NCBI GenBank assembly: GCA_037179515.1
Contig: JAXCGZ010007641.1
Coordinates: 62,001-126,000 of the forward strand
Direction: 5' to 3'
Source: Halocaridina rubra
Lineage: Eukaryota > Arthropoda > Malacostraca > Decapoda > Atyidae
DNA: 64,000 bases
The position numbers and the translations under genes are program-made. The notes below the pieces were generated by a model. That model was not told where the DNA came from and ran no database searches. It saw only the letters and a program-made list of their open reading frames with translations. Positions 1 to 11,173 of the stretch are shown here, piece by piece; within the stretch, counting starts at the first letter, position 1, and each line of letters begins with the position of its first letter.

Positions 1-1280
1 CTGAACTATAGACCAGTTTCCTTGACCAGCATAGTTTGCAAAGTTATGGAGAAACTACTAAGGAAACATATCTCTCTTCACTTGGAATCCTTCAGCTTTT
101 TGTCAGTGAGGCAAGATGGCTTTAGAGAAGGTAGATCAACAGTAACAAACTTATTAGAATTTTATGATGAGGTAAGCCAAATTCTTACAGGAAAGAGAGG
201 GCTGGGCAGATTGCATATTCCTAGACTTCCAGAAAGCGTTTGACACTGTTCCACATGGGAGACTTATTAGGAAGCTGCAATCAATGGCTAGAATAGATGG
301 AAATGTTTTGGAATGGATAAAAACTTACTTAGAAGGAAGGGAACAGAGGGTTAGAGTAAGACACTCAGTGTCTGAATGGAGAAGAGTTAGTAGTGGAGTT
401 CCACAGGGTTCAGTTTTAGGGCCACTTTTGTTCCTTGTATATGTAAATGACCTACCAGAGTCTGTAAATTCATTTATGAATATGTTTGCAGATGATGCAA
501 AGATTGTGAAGAAAGTAAAAAACGAGAACAATGGTAGAGAACGTCAGGAGGATCTAAATAATCTGCATGAGTGGTCAGAAAAGTGGCTAATGAAATTCAA
601 TACTTCAAAATGTAAGGTAATGAGAATGGGTACAAGTGCAAGAAGGCCCAAGCTTGACTACTCGGTGGCTGGAGTACAACTTCAAGAGACAGAAAATGAG
701 AGAGATCTAGGAGTAAACATACTGGCAGATTTGTCTCCAGAAATACATATAAATGGCATAGTAAGGGCAGCATATGCATTCTTATCAAATGTAAGGGTAG
801 CCTTCAGGCACATGGACAAGGAAATGTTCAGAAATATTTATGTAACCTATGTGAGGCCAAAACTCGAATATGCAGCCCCCTTTTGGAATCCGCACTTGAA
901 AAAGCACATAGCTAAGCTTGAAAAAGTTCAAAGACATGCCACGAAACTGGTGCCAGAAATACTCAATCTCAGTTATGATGAGAGGCTGAGGGAATTAGAC
1001 TTACCATCACTCGAAGCTAGAAGAGTGAGGGGGGGATATGGTGACAGTCTTTAAATTCCTTCATGGTTATGATAGAGTGGATAGGGATCGATATTTTGAT
1101 ATGGCTGGCTCTAGAACTAGAGGTCATAGTTTGAAGCTTCGTGAGAAAACTTCTTTGCAGGATGTAAGGAAATACTTTTTCAGTGTAAGAGTAGTTGATA
1201 ATTGGAATTGGCTAAGCGAGGAGGTAGTTAATGCTATCTCAATCCATAGTTTTAAGGACAGGTATGATAAGTATCACTAA
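1..1280 (+). pseudogene. LINE reverse transcriptase, C-terminal part (CR1-like)
   Basis: Encodes the polymerase that would copy element RNA by target-primed reverse transcription. Visible in order: the NYRPVSLTS palm/finger motif near the left edge, FLDFQKAFDTVPH (motif A) near 210-255, SGVPQGSVLGPLLF near 395-425, and FADDAKIV (catalytic motif C) near 485-510. A C-terminal region typical of CR1/L2 proteins follows and ends in FKDRYDKYH before TAA at 1278-1280. The frame is broken twice: near 205, where frame 1 passes to frame 2, and in a G-run near 1028-1035, where frame 2 passes to frame 3. Compared with 54907-58103, this copy keeps about 15 residues around GFREGRSTV that the right copy has lost. 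Not functional as it stands. Confidence 0.8.
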
Positions 1281-1341
1281 GTCTAAAATGGAACCGATCA
1301 GGAGACGGGAAGATACGAGCTTTGGGCTCTTTCCCGTAAAC

Positions 1342-1371
1342 ACAATTAGGTAATCACAATTAGGTAATCAC
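1342..1371 (+). repeat. 14-bp tandem repeat tail of CR1-like LINE
   Basis: Two copies of ACAATTAGGTAATC plus two bases lie directly after the 3' UTR. The partner element ends with the same unit in reverse complement at 54819-54846, so it is a family 3' end and not a chance microsatellite. Short 3' repeats in place of poly(A) are typical of the CR1/L2 group. Confidence 0.75.
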
Positions 1372-1381
1372 TTACCACACT

Positions 1382-1693
1382 AGGTCCCGGGACCCTAGAC
1401 TTAAATCCCATACCCCCATACCTAAACAGCCTATCCAGACACCTTCCTCTGCCTCCTCTTCCAAACAGCAAACCCTCTTCACAGTAAACGAGCTCACCAA
1501 CCTTCTTATTCAAGCCGTACAGGCAGCCGTCCGACTCCTCGATACCAGAGCCACCACCCAAGATGCCTACAATCAAGTCGTCGAAGTAGCCCACTCCGTT
1601 GTCGCCAACGCCCTCGTCTCCAGAACCCACCAGCAGCCTAAACAACCCACCACTCCTACCACCTCCACCTCCTCAAATCATCAAGATGTCTAA
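1382..1693 (+). pseudogene. ORF1 (Gag-like), C-terminal fragment
   Basis: Frame 2 is open without a stop from about 1382 to TAA at 1691-1693, about 103 codons. It starts at the truncation point, so no initiator is present. The product is Pro/Thr/Ser/Gln-rich at both ends, with a central helix-forming stretch containing TVNELTNLLIQAVQAAVRLL. The stop overlaps the ATG of ORF2 (ATG 1686-1688, TAA 1691-1693), an arrangement usual for ORF1/ORF2 of I-type LINEs. No zinc knuckle is visible in the part present. The function, RNA-binding particle protein, is inferred from position only. Confidence 0.6.
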
Positions 1694-4600
1694 TCTCGGG
1701 ATCCTACACTGGAACGCCCAGGGTCTCAGACACAAGGTACAACATCTTGAAGGCATAGCCAAGACTGACAACATTGATGTCATCATGGTTCAAGAAACCC
1801 TGTGCACAGAGCAATACACTCCAAAAATCTCAGGATACAATGGATTCTACCAGCACTGGTCTCCAGGGGAGAGCAGAGGCAGCGCCACCTTCATCAGGGA
1901 AAACCTATTAGCCAAGGAAATAACCCGACCGGTCTACTGCGGCGAAGATGTCCACGTCCTCGCTGTTAACATCCAACTTCAAGGCAGCTGCATAGATCTG
2001 TACAACATTTACAGACCACGGGAAGGTAGCTTAGACCTGACTACCCTCTTCGGGCTAGCCAGTCATCGTGACTTGGTAATAGGAGGCGACTTCAACGCGC
2101 ACCATCCAAGATTCAGGTATGAGCGCCCCTGTGCTGCAGGCAGACACATCATGAGCCTGCTGGATGACCAAGAAGATGTCTCCCTGCTCAACGATCATGA
2201 GCCAACACATGACAGAGGTGGAATACTGGACCTCACCTTTGTCTCCAATTCCCTAAAGCAGGACGCCACATGGAGAGTTCATCCCCTGGTCACAAGCGAC
2301 CACTATGGGATCCATCTCACACTGCCAATTCCTGAAATCTTCCAAATCCCTGCTCCTCCCCCTCGATGGAATTTCAAGAAGGCCGACTGGGGCCGATTCC
2401 AGGAGCACCTCAGCAATTGGTTTTCAGCCTACGTACCATCTGAAGACGTCGACCAAGCAGAGGCCGAGCTAGTCAATGCCCTGCAAGCTGCAGCAAACTC
2501 CTCCATACCCCTCTGCAAACCACAACACACCACTCATCGGGACAGATGGTACTACTGTGACAGAGTTAAAGAACTCAATCACCGGCTCAACGTCATTCGG
2601 AAAATGCACAGGAAACGTCGCACTGAAGACTCCTACCGCACTCTCCAAGCAGTCAAAGAACATGTCCATGAAGAGACTCGCAACATCAAGAGGAAAAAAT
2701 GGCTAGAGTGGTGTTCCACCCTAGATGCTCACACCTCTGTGGGCCAGATGTGGAGGAGCATCAACTCCTTTGCTAAAGGAAAACCTCCTAAAATCACCCC
2801 CCACAGGGATCCTAGCAGGGCAGCAGAAGAACTCGCCATCAAATTCGCGGATAGAGCAAGCTCCAACCAGCTCCCCATCACCACCAGAGCAACACTTCAG
2901 GACCTCACCACTGCAAGATGGGAAGAAATAGAAGAGGCCATCAACACTGAAGACGAAACAGATGCTCCATTCTCCCTGACTGAGCTACTAAGAGTAAGCA
3001 AGAGCTCTAAGAACACAGCCCCAGGTGCCGATAGAATCACATTCACAATGATTCAAAAAATGGGGCCCCAAGGGGAGCTTGCTTTACTCTCTCTGATCAA
3101 TTCGACATACACACGAAGAATCAGACCAGCCTCATGGAACAGAGCTGACATTCAGCCCATCCCAAAACCACAGGACCCTGACAACCCTCGCCCCATCTCC
3201 CTCCTAAGCTGCCTGAGCAAGACGGCAGAAAAGATGGTACTTAACAGAGTCCGCTGGAAATGCCCACCCTTCCCAGAAAACATGTTTGCCTACCAGCCTG
3301 GCTTAGGCACCTCAGAATGCATAGCCTCCATGCTATCATTTATCAACAACTGCAGTGGTTACATCGTTTTTCTAGACCTAGAGAAGGCCTTTGAACTAGC
3401 CAATGTGCCGGCAATACTCTCTGCTCTCGTATCCAATCAGATCAAAGGTAACCTTCTCTCGTGGATCAAGCAGAGTCTACAAAATCGTAGTGCACGAGTC
3501 AAAGTAGATGGGCACTACTCCACCTACAAAAACCACGAAAATGGGACCCCCCAAGGTGGAATCCTTAGCCCCTTCCTATTTAATTGTCTCATGGAAAAAC
3601 TCATGGACATTGCACTACCACATGGAGCCAAACTCTTCAACTATGCGGACGACTTTGCCCTTGTCACAATAGGACACAGAAACTCTAACAAGACACAGCG
3701 CTGCCTCACCAAGATTCACCAAGCCTCCATCTCCCTTGGAGTTAAAATCAATGCCCGCAAAACCGAGGCCCTTCTCATCAACCAGTGGAGACCAGACACT
3801 AATCTGGTCATAAGTAATGAGCCTGTGGACTGGGTTACCAAACACCAATACCTGGGTGTAATCATCGACCAAAGACTAACCTTTTGACCAGAAATTCAAC
3901 ACTTGCGCGACAGGTGCAGCCAGCGACAAGCGGTCCTTCGTTGGATGTCGGGCCTCTACGATGGTGCATCATTTAATGTCCTCAGAACCTTCTATGTACA
4001 AGCCATACGCAGCCTCATAGACTATGCTTGTCCCACACTCTGGCTACTAACAGACCAACAGTGGGACAAGATAGAAGTAATTCAAAACAACGCCACACGT
4101 ACCATGCTAGGAGCCCCCATGTGGACCAAGAGAGAAAACATCCAGATGGAATCGGGACTCATCCCACACAAACTCAGAGCTCAGCAAAGACTGACCCTCT
4201 TTGTGGCCAAAACTACCACTGCCCAACATAAATGCCTAGCTGGCACAAATCTCCATCTAGCCCTCAATCGCCACCCCGACCACCATCCTAGAACCTGGGC
4301 AGCCAAGGTCTGCGCTAGCCTGCAAGCACTGCCAGTCAGGGAGAGCATCCTAGCCAATATACAAGACACACCGCTTCCTGAATACAGATGCCCACCCCCA
4401 TTGAATGACCAACCTCTCGACATAAAGATCGAGCTCCCTGATCACCCAAAAGCTTGGTAAACCCGCTTGTCCTTAAAAACATATATAAGGACAAAATTCA
4501 GAGCAGGAGCAAGCCAAACTCTCAAGTCTACTACACTGACGGTTCAGTAAATTAAGAAACTGGAGCCTCAGCCGCCTTCACCACTGAAAACCACGTCCTA

Positions 4601-5383
4601 TCCTGGAGACTGTCAAACTCCTGCTCATTGCTCCAGACTGAGCTTGTTGCCATAGCCAATGCCCTCGACTTCTTCATCCAGCAAGGAGCTGACCATGCCC
4701 TAATTCTCTCTGACTCCAAAGGCGCCTTACAGGCCATCAAGAAGCCACACCTCAGAGACAATGTACGCATCATCACCACCATCCTCAGCCACTACCACAG
4801 GACAACCAGCCTTGGAAAAGCCATCACTCTTGCCTGGATTCCCAGCCACGTCGGCATCAAGGGAAATGAGGAAGCCGATCAAGCCGCCAAACAAGCCGCT
4901 CTCAGAGCAGAAATCCAGATATCTCTGTCTCCTGGGATGCAACAGATAAAAAATAAAGCCACCAAGTCACTCCTTAACACCTTAATAACTAAACACAACC
5001 TGTGCACAGACAATGACTCCCCCTCCACCTGGTGGTACAAAGCCACCACTGATCTTCGGCGTATCACCCTGCCTAAGAGCCTTCTACGAAGCACTGAGCT
5101 CAATGTGTACCGTCTGAGACTCGGGTACAAGTGCACCTGGCAAATAGTGGAGGATATCATCAGGGAATGCACCTTTTGCCAGGTAGCCTCACCACATCCA
5201 CTGCTACATTACATCCTGGAATGTGATTCTTTTTCAGAAATACGACGAAAAACTGGTGCCCCCGCAACATCTAGCGAAGACCCAAATGCCCTTCATGTTG
5301 CTAGCTCCATCATCAGACTAGCAACAAATAACCACATGAACAGTCTACTAAATATTATCAGACAATACCCTCCACCAAGATAA
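1686..5383 (+). pseudogene. ORF2: endonuclease, reverse transcriptase and RNase H
   Basis: The likely start is ATG 1686, giving MSNLGILHWNAQGLRHK, the usual opening of an APE-type endonuclease; an upstream in-frame ATG at 1599 lies inside ORF1. Endonuclease motifs include VQETL, GGDFNAHH and TSDHYGIH (to about 2330). RT follows from about 2970: APGADRITF, FLDLEKAFE, NGTPQGGILSPFLFN and the catalytic YADD at 3642-3653. RNase H begins at YTDGS (4529-4543) and keeps its acidic residues in QTELVAI, SDSKGAL and GNEEADQAA. A CTFC...H...C zinc-binding pattern near 5170-5220 is typical of the superfamily. Defects: TGA at 3885-3887 (consistent with a lost Trp codon), a frameshift between 4458 and 4529, and TAA at 4553-4555. 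Relatively young and nearly intact, but non-coding as it stands. Confidence 0.88.
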
Positions 5384-5686
5384 CCATGCAATAACTCTCT
5401 CTCACCCCAAAACAGGAATTAATTTGAATGTTGGATGTAAACTAATAATTCACAACTGAATACTTATGCTCTCCGTTATCTTTACAGTTTTGCACAATCT
5501 CGCCTGCGAGCCAATTAGGAAAGTCCGATCACCAACAATAACAAGATTTCACCCCACCTCCTCACCAACAGGAAAGCCCATTCGCCCGCAAGAGCGAATA
5601 CCACGTACACTCCAAAAAAATCTCACCCCACCTGCGGGCCACAAGTGGAAGGTCCGCTCACCCTCAAGGGTGAACATCCAAGAACA
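5384..5686 (+). other. 3' UTR of I-type LINE with small hairpins
   Basis: No coding frame of interest. Two clear hairpins are visible: ATTCGC (5580-5585) pairs with GCGAAT (5594-5599), and TCACCC (5658-5663) pairs with GGGTGA (5668-5673) around a TCAA loop. A weaker CCAC/GTGG pair lies between them (about 5628-5647). Such structures near a LINE 3' end are candidates for RT recognition; that role is inferred. No poly(A) tail is seen before the BEL LTR. Confidence 0.5.
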
Positions 5687-6506
5687 ACCTACATGAATAT
5701 ATTCATTTGAGAGACTATATTATAACTATTATTTATTTTGTCATTAATTCATCATTTTCTCATGAATAATTGGAATTTGTTTGTAAAGCTAATCTAAATC
5801 TTAGGAAATCCTTAATTATGTATAATATGATAAAATTATATCCTTTTATTTTAGAATGTGATGCTTGTCTGCTTTGTTTACAGAACGGACGAAGACTCGC
5901 TCTGAGGACGGCACCAGGTGATGAGCTATTGTTAGAGACTCGTAAAATTCGTGTAAATTTATGAGCTTCCCATTTCGCCCCTTGTGCTGTCGAATTTGTC
6001 AAGCAGTGACCGTGTTTTAATATTGCATAAAGTTTTTGGATTTTGAACAATTATTATTTTGATATTAAGTGTAGTTTATATTGATGTGTCCAGCAGTCGT
6101 GCCTGGAGCTATAACTCTTTGTTATTTTTGTCAAATTTAACCTTTTCCTTTGGGCTGAATATTGCTCCATTATAATATTAACTTTTTTTCAATATATTTT
6201 TATATTTTATCGATGAGTCTTTCATTTAAGCCTGGATTTATGCAGTGTTCAGTTAATATTATTTAGTGTATTTGTGTTATTAACCAGTGGGAGTTCTCCA
6301 CTAACTATTAAGCAAACGTAACTCATGCCCTTCCCCTTTTGTACCGTACAGTTTGTCTTATATTTAATTATAAGCCAGTAAGTTTTAGCCCAACTTTATT
6401 TGAAGTTGGTGGAGTAAATATTTTTGTGTATGGTAGCCTGCAAAAAACTGAGAGTAGACTATTCATTGACCAGGTGAAAGCAGGCATTCTGGGAATAGTC
6501 ACCACA
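5687..6506 (+). repeat. 5' LTR of BEL element, first 84 bp missing
   Basis: Matches 11258-12076 of the 3' LTR from ACCTACATGAATATATTC to the TCACCACA terminus, with scattered substitutions and small indels (for example near 5820-5830 and 5990). The missing start coincides with the end of the I-type LINE at 5686. Without its start the LTR may have lost promoter sequence; this is inferred. Confidence 0.85.
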
Positions 6507-6855
6507 TATTCTAGTTTTTTCTGGTCCTTCGAACTGGATGGTGCCTAGCCTAGCTAGCATACTTTACTACATTTACTGAATGGAATTTGGAATAGGCTAC
6601 CTTTGGTATTGTTTTTGAACTTTGATATTAAAACACTGCGCATAAATCCATGGCATATTTTTTGTGATATCACTGCGGATGTCGAATTCTTTAGTCCATG
6701 GGAAGGTTTAGATTAGCTATTTGAATACATGCGTGTGTAATCAAGTGTACCTAGGATATAAATATTATAATCCTAGTGAATTTTGGTATTAGTTTAGTTT
6801 GGCTTCCTAGCCAAAATTATTGTGATTTGTATAAGGTATAGATTAATCCAGCAAG
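6507..6855 (+). promoter_or_regulatory. BEL leader with candidate primer-binding region
   Basis: Non-coding leader between the 5' LTR and the first Gag ATG. The segment TGGTCCTTCGAACTGG (6522-6537) resembles sequence I associate with BEL/Pao leaders, but it lies 15 nt from the LTR end, further than a usual primer-binding site. I cannot assign the tRNA. Nothing else is recognised in this 349-bp stretch. Confidence 0.4.
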
Positions 6856-8727
6856 ATGTCTTTACCATCAACTGATGAAAGTAAAGCGTTTGAACTTTAT
6901 AAGGTTGTAACCGACGATCTGACAGATATGCTCAGTTCTATAGAATATGACCTTAAAGCGTCTCCTCCACCATCCTTACGGTCGTTACAGTTTTCAGAAG
7001 CAGAACTTACAAAGTTGTACGAGTCCATTGATGTACATTGGACAGCTATTCAAGATGCTATTGATAGTACCCAGCTTAACCGAGTTTCTAGAGAGCACAG
7101 AACTCTGAAACGTAATGCCTATAAAGTGATCATACAAATTAAGTCAGCTATAGATGATCATTTGTCCTTTGGCAGTTAAGCACAAGCTACAACTAGTCAA
7201 GCTCCTAGTCAGACAGTAGTACCTGCTAGACCCCTTCCACACCCTAAGTTGCCTGAGATTAAGATTCCTGAATTTGATGGTCAGTTGAGTCAGTGGAATT
7301 GTTTTTGGGATTCCTTTAGTAGTTTAATTGATAGTCGTCAAGACATTGACCCAGTATTGAAATTTAACATGCTCAGATCTTATTTGAGAGGTAAAGCTTA
7401 TAGAACTATTGACGGTCTTCCCATAACTAGTGGTAATTACAGTATAGCATTAAGTTTGTTGAGAAAAAGCTTTGCCGATAATGACCTTTTGTTGCAACAA
7501 TTACATTTAGATTTGATGGACATGAAACCCCCTGAACATAATTTAACTGAGTTGACTGAATTTCACCTAACATTTCAACGTTTGTTGATGCAAATAGAGG
7601 GTGTAACCCAAGTACCTTGTGATGACTACCGAATAAAAGACATAATTGCTAAGAAACTTAGTCCTAAAACTTTAGAGTATCTTTTTAATAAGTACAGTAC
7701 TTATACTTTTACTATTACACAATTGAAGGATGGTATTGGACACCTAATCAAGGTCATGGAATGTTCTCGTATTCTCTCTGATCAGTCTAGGAATAAGCAA
7801 GTTTTACATTCTGATGCACATTCCAAAACTAAAGTAGTAGTTAGTCAGAATTCTAGTACAAATTTCAATCATAGGTTTAGTACAGTACCTAAACAAGTAG
7901 TTGTGTCCCAGACTCAAAATAAGTCTAATTCGTCATCTAGCAATTCAAGTACTTGGAACAAACCTTGTCTCTTTTGTAAGGATATTCATAATACTATGTT
8001 TTGTTCTAATTATGCAACCCATGAAGCCAAGAAGAACAGAGTTAGAGAGTTAGAACTATGTTTCATGTGTATGCAGAAAGGCCATAGAGCCTCACAGTGT
8101 AGAGAGACGGTCGAGTGTAGAAATTGTAATGGCAAACATCATACCTTTCTCTGCATGAAACTAACCAACCGTAGTACTGCAGTTAATCAAGTGTCAGTTG
8201 CGTCTAATGCCCCAACAGTGATTAATAATGGAACTAACCTTAACAGTAACATTCCCACTAATCAAGTAGTAGTGGATGATAAGTTTAGAATCCTGTCAGG
8301 AAGAGATGACAGTGTCGCTAATTCTGTTCAAACAGATAACCAGACTAATAAGGTTCCACTTCCTTCAGTAGCACTTCCTACAGCAATTGTTAAGATTTCT
8401 GGTGCTGGGGTACGTGAAACAGTTAGGATGTTTTTAGATACCGGTGCTCAACGGTCTTTCATTCATCCTGCAGTAGTAAAGCGCCTTAAACTCAATCCAG
8501 TGTTTCGTATCTCACTTAAACTGACTTCATTTGGTAATCAAGCCGAAAACATTTTGTGTGACGTCGTTCGTGTTGTAGTACGCATTGGTACACAACGTAT
8601 TCCGATTTATGCTGTCGTCTATGATAAGGTTAACACTACGCTATATGTACCTGGCATTGCTAGTGTTGCAGAAACACTCACAAAAAGGGGATCAAACTTG
8701 CAGATCGTAACATTGAGTCTGATGTGA
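6856..8727 (+). pseudogene. BEL Gag and aspartic protease region
   Basis: Opens at ATG 6856 after an AT-rich leader. An in-frame TAA at 7177-7179 interrupts an otherwise continuous frame 1. After the stop comes LPEIKIPEFDGQLSQWNCFW (from about 7246), the conserved DUF1759-type motif of BEL Gag. Cys/His clusters follow near 7960-8160 (CLFCKDIHNTMFC, CFMCMQKGHRASQC and CRNCNGKHHTFLC), which would bind the RNA genome. The protease active site DTGAQRSF starts at 8437 in a DUF1758-like domain. The frame ends at TGA 8725-8727, where a slip near the A-run at about 8690 and a second slip near 8740 take the true protease end out of frame and back. In BEL elements Gag and Pol are often one polyprotein, so separate genes are not implied. 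Confidence 0.85.
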
Positions 8728-8730
8728 TTA

Positions 8731-11075
8731 GTGACAAGTATGGTAATTGGTGCAGATTACTATTCTAGATTTGTGACCAACCATACTTTCTATTCTGGAA
8801 TTACACTTTTGTCTAGTTCAGCAGGTTCGATTATCTTTGGACCTATGCCAAAGTGGGCAATTAGTTCTCAGTCAGTTAACACAGTTAATGGTCAACATGT
8901 GCTTTGTGCTCGTGTAGGAGTACAAACCCTTGAGTCCGAAGTTCAGAACCTTTGGAATTTAGATGTTATTGGTATTAAGAATGGAACTTTAACACCTGAG
9001 GAAGTACAATCAGTGAGTCATTTTGAGTCCACTTGCCAGAAGGCAGACAATCAGTATTTTGTGGAATTACCCTTTAAGGGCACTGACAGACCAGCAACTA
9101 ACTATAGAAGAGCTTATGGTCAGCTCATGTCACTAGCTAAATCCTTTGCAACTCGTCCAGAACTTTATGGACAATACTCAGAGATTTTTAATGAGTACAT
9201 TGAACTGGGATTCATTGAGAAAATTGATAACCCTTCATTTACAGACGGATTGACTCATTACTTGCCTCATCATCCAGTCTACAAGAATTCTCCTACCACT
9301 CCTATTAGAGTAGTGTTTAATGCTTCTAGTAGAGCTGATTCACAATCAAAGAGTCTGAATGAATGTTTACTAACAGGCCCAAGCCTAACCCATAAACTTG
9401 TTGATTCACTCATTGAATTTCGTACTAACCCTGTAGCTGCTGTATCAGACATTTCCAAAGCCTTCCTACGTATAGGTATTTTGCCAAACTGCAGAGATTT
9501 CTGTAGATTCTTGTGGTTCGAGGATGAAACACTTCAGAAAATAGTTACCTATAGATTTAAAGTAGTACTCTTTGGTACAACATCATCTCCCTTTTTGCTT
9601 CAGAAAACACTCACATATCACTTGGAGACACATTCACATCCAGTAGCTAAGTCTCTGATCTCTCATTTCTATGTAGATAACTTTGTTTGTACCTATTCAG
9701 ACTCTGAACAGTTAAAAACAGAGTATCCCATAGTAAATTCTATTTTAGCAGAAGCCTCTATGCCATTACAAGGTTGGGTGAGTAATGATGTAAAATTTAA
9801 TGATGAAGTAGGTGTTAATCATGACCAATTGGATCTGAATAATGTAAATGTTTTAGGAATTTCTTGGAATGTTGTAAACGATGAAATCAAATTGTACTCC
9901 TGTAAGAAAGTGTGCAAGGAGGAGTGTGTGCATCATCAAATCACCAAGAGATCAGTTGTATCTGTAATTGCAATCCTTTAGGATTGTTATCACCAATCTT
10001 GATCAAGGGAAAGTTATTCATTTCAAAATTATGGAGAAGTAAAGTAAGAGTATCACCAACTCCTCCACTCACCATTCCTAAGTTAGAGTTACTCTCACTT
10101 ACTTTAGCCTCAGCATTGGCTCAGACACTCTTGTCTAATGAGAAATTAGCATTCAAAGGTTGCACTATATGGTGTGACAGTGAAGTTGCCATTAATTGGG
10201 TGTATCATGATTCATCATCAGATGTTTTTGTGAGAAACAGTGTGTGTGAAATTCGCAATTTGCGATCTAAGTTTGATTTGAACATTTTACATGTCCCATC
10301 TAGAGAGAATCCTGCAGATATATTGACCAGAGGTGTTAGTGTATCAAAGTTGAATAACAATGTCATGTGGAGACATGGACCTTCATTTTTGCTTAATCCA
10401 TCAGAATATCCACAACAGAAAGAGTTCATTGTTAATTCTACAGTAGTGTATGAGATTTTAACAGAACCTAATGTTAATGAACCCATACTTCCTCATTTTG
10501 AGATGAGTAAATATTCATCTCTTACTAAAGTTATGAGAATCATGTCATATGTAAAGCAGTTCTGTAATCATTATTTCCACGACAAGTTCAGGTTGAATAC
10601 TCTTCATGCTTGTATTAGATTAGCCCAGTTACAAAGTTTTCCTACTTTATTTGCATTTTTGAAACGACCTGAGCAAAGTGCTAAACCAGCTTCAGAACTC
10701 ATCAATTTAGTCAAACAATTAGATTTACATTTGAACGAAGATCAGTTAATTTGTTGTGGCAGTAGATTACAGAATTCAGATCTATCTCCTGAAAAACAGT
10801 TTCCAATTTACTTACCTGCCAAACATCCATTGACCAAACTTATAATAGTTCATTATCATATTCAACATCATCATTGTGGATTAGGACAAATGTTGTCAGG
10901 ACTCAGGAAACAGTTTTGGATCTCTAAAGGTAGAGTTATTGTGAAGAAAATATTAAAAACATGTATTTTGTGTAAAAAGGCAGTTGGCAAGACGATCTCT
11001 CAACCAGTTCCCCCTCTTTTACCAGAGGAAAGAGTCAGATTTGTTAGACCCTTCAACTCAGTTGGAGTAGGATAG
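8731..11075 (+). pseudogene. BEL pol: RT, partial RNase H, integrase N-terminus
   Basis: Frame 1 runs from 8731 through MVIGADYY (end of the protease region) and RT: NLWNLDVIGI, VFNASSRA, AAVSDISKAFLRI (motif A) and FYVDNF (catalytic motif C, 9667-9684; Asn in place of the second Asp, as in many Pao relatives). A frameshift at about 9965 moves the frame to 3, resuming at PLGLLSPILIKGK. At about 10035 KLW is followed at once by SKVRVSPT, so roughly 100 residues expected in BEL proteins, including the first RNase H aspartate, are absent. TIPKLELL, CDSEVAINW and PADILTRG remain. The integrase zinc domain is present (HHHCGL... CILC, about 10870-10970), but the frame stops at 11075 just before the catalytic core, which is deleted down to the 3' non-coding region. 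Replication-defective. Confidence 0.86.
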
Positions 11076-11153
11076 GTTGTAAATGATGCATTTAAATTTT
11101 CTGTTTTTGTTCTACACTTTATTATGTTTGTACATGTGATTTATTTAGCTTCC

Positions 11154-11173
11154 TACCCTTTTTGGGGGGAGAG
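11154..11173 (+). promoter_or_regulatory. Polypurine tract of BEL element
   Basis: The purine run GGGGGGAGAG ends immediately before the LTR start TGTGGTGATC at 11174, the expected place of the plus-strand primer. The preceding 80 bp after the pol stop are AT-rich with no feature seen. Confidence 0.7.

Larger units (their letters stand above)
1..1377 (+). mobile_element. CR1-like non-LTR retrotransposon, 3' part
   Basis: Carries the second half of a LINE reverse transcriptase and a 3' tail of 14-bp tandem repeats, with no poly(A). It is the palindromic partner of the longer copy at 54819-58103, which supplies endonuclease and upstream sequence. The CR1/L2-like call rests on the RT sequence, the C-terminal domain after RT and the short-repeat tail. 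The 5' part lies outside the window. The right end abuts the 5'-truncated I-type LINE. Confidence 0.75.
1378..5686 (+). mobile_element. I-superfamily LINE (EN-RT-RNase H), 5'-truncated
   Basis: Contains the end of ORF1, a long ORF2 with endonuclease, RT and RNase H, and a 3' UTR with hairpins. An RNase H after RT places it in the I superfamily (I, Nimb, Loa, R1 and relatives); the exact clade is not decided. Its coding DNA is visibly richer in G+C than the neighbouring Gypsy and BEL sequence. The 5' end, inside ORF1, touches the CR1 tail. The 3' end touches a BEL LTR that lacks its first 84 bp. The right arm has no counterpart, so insertion probably followed the inverted duplication. Confidence 0.85.
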
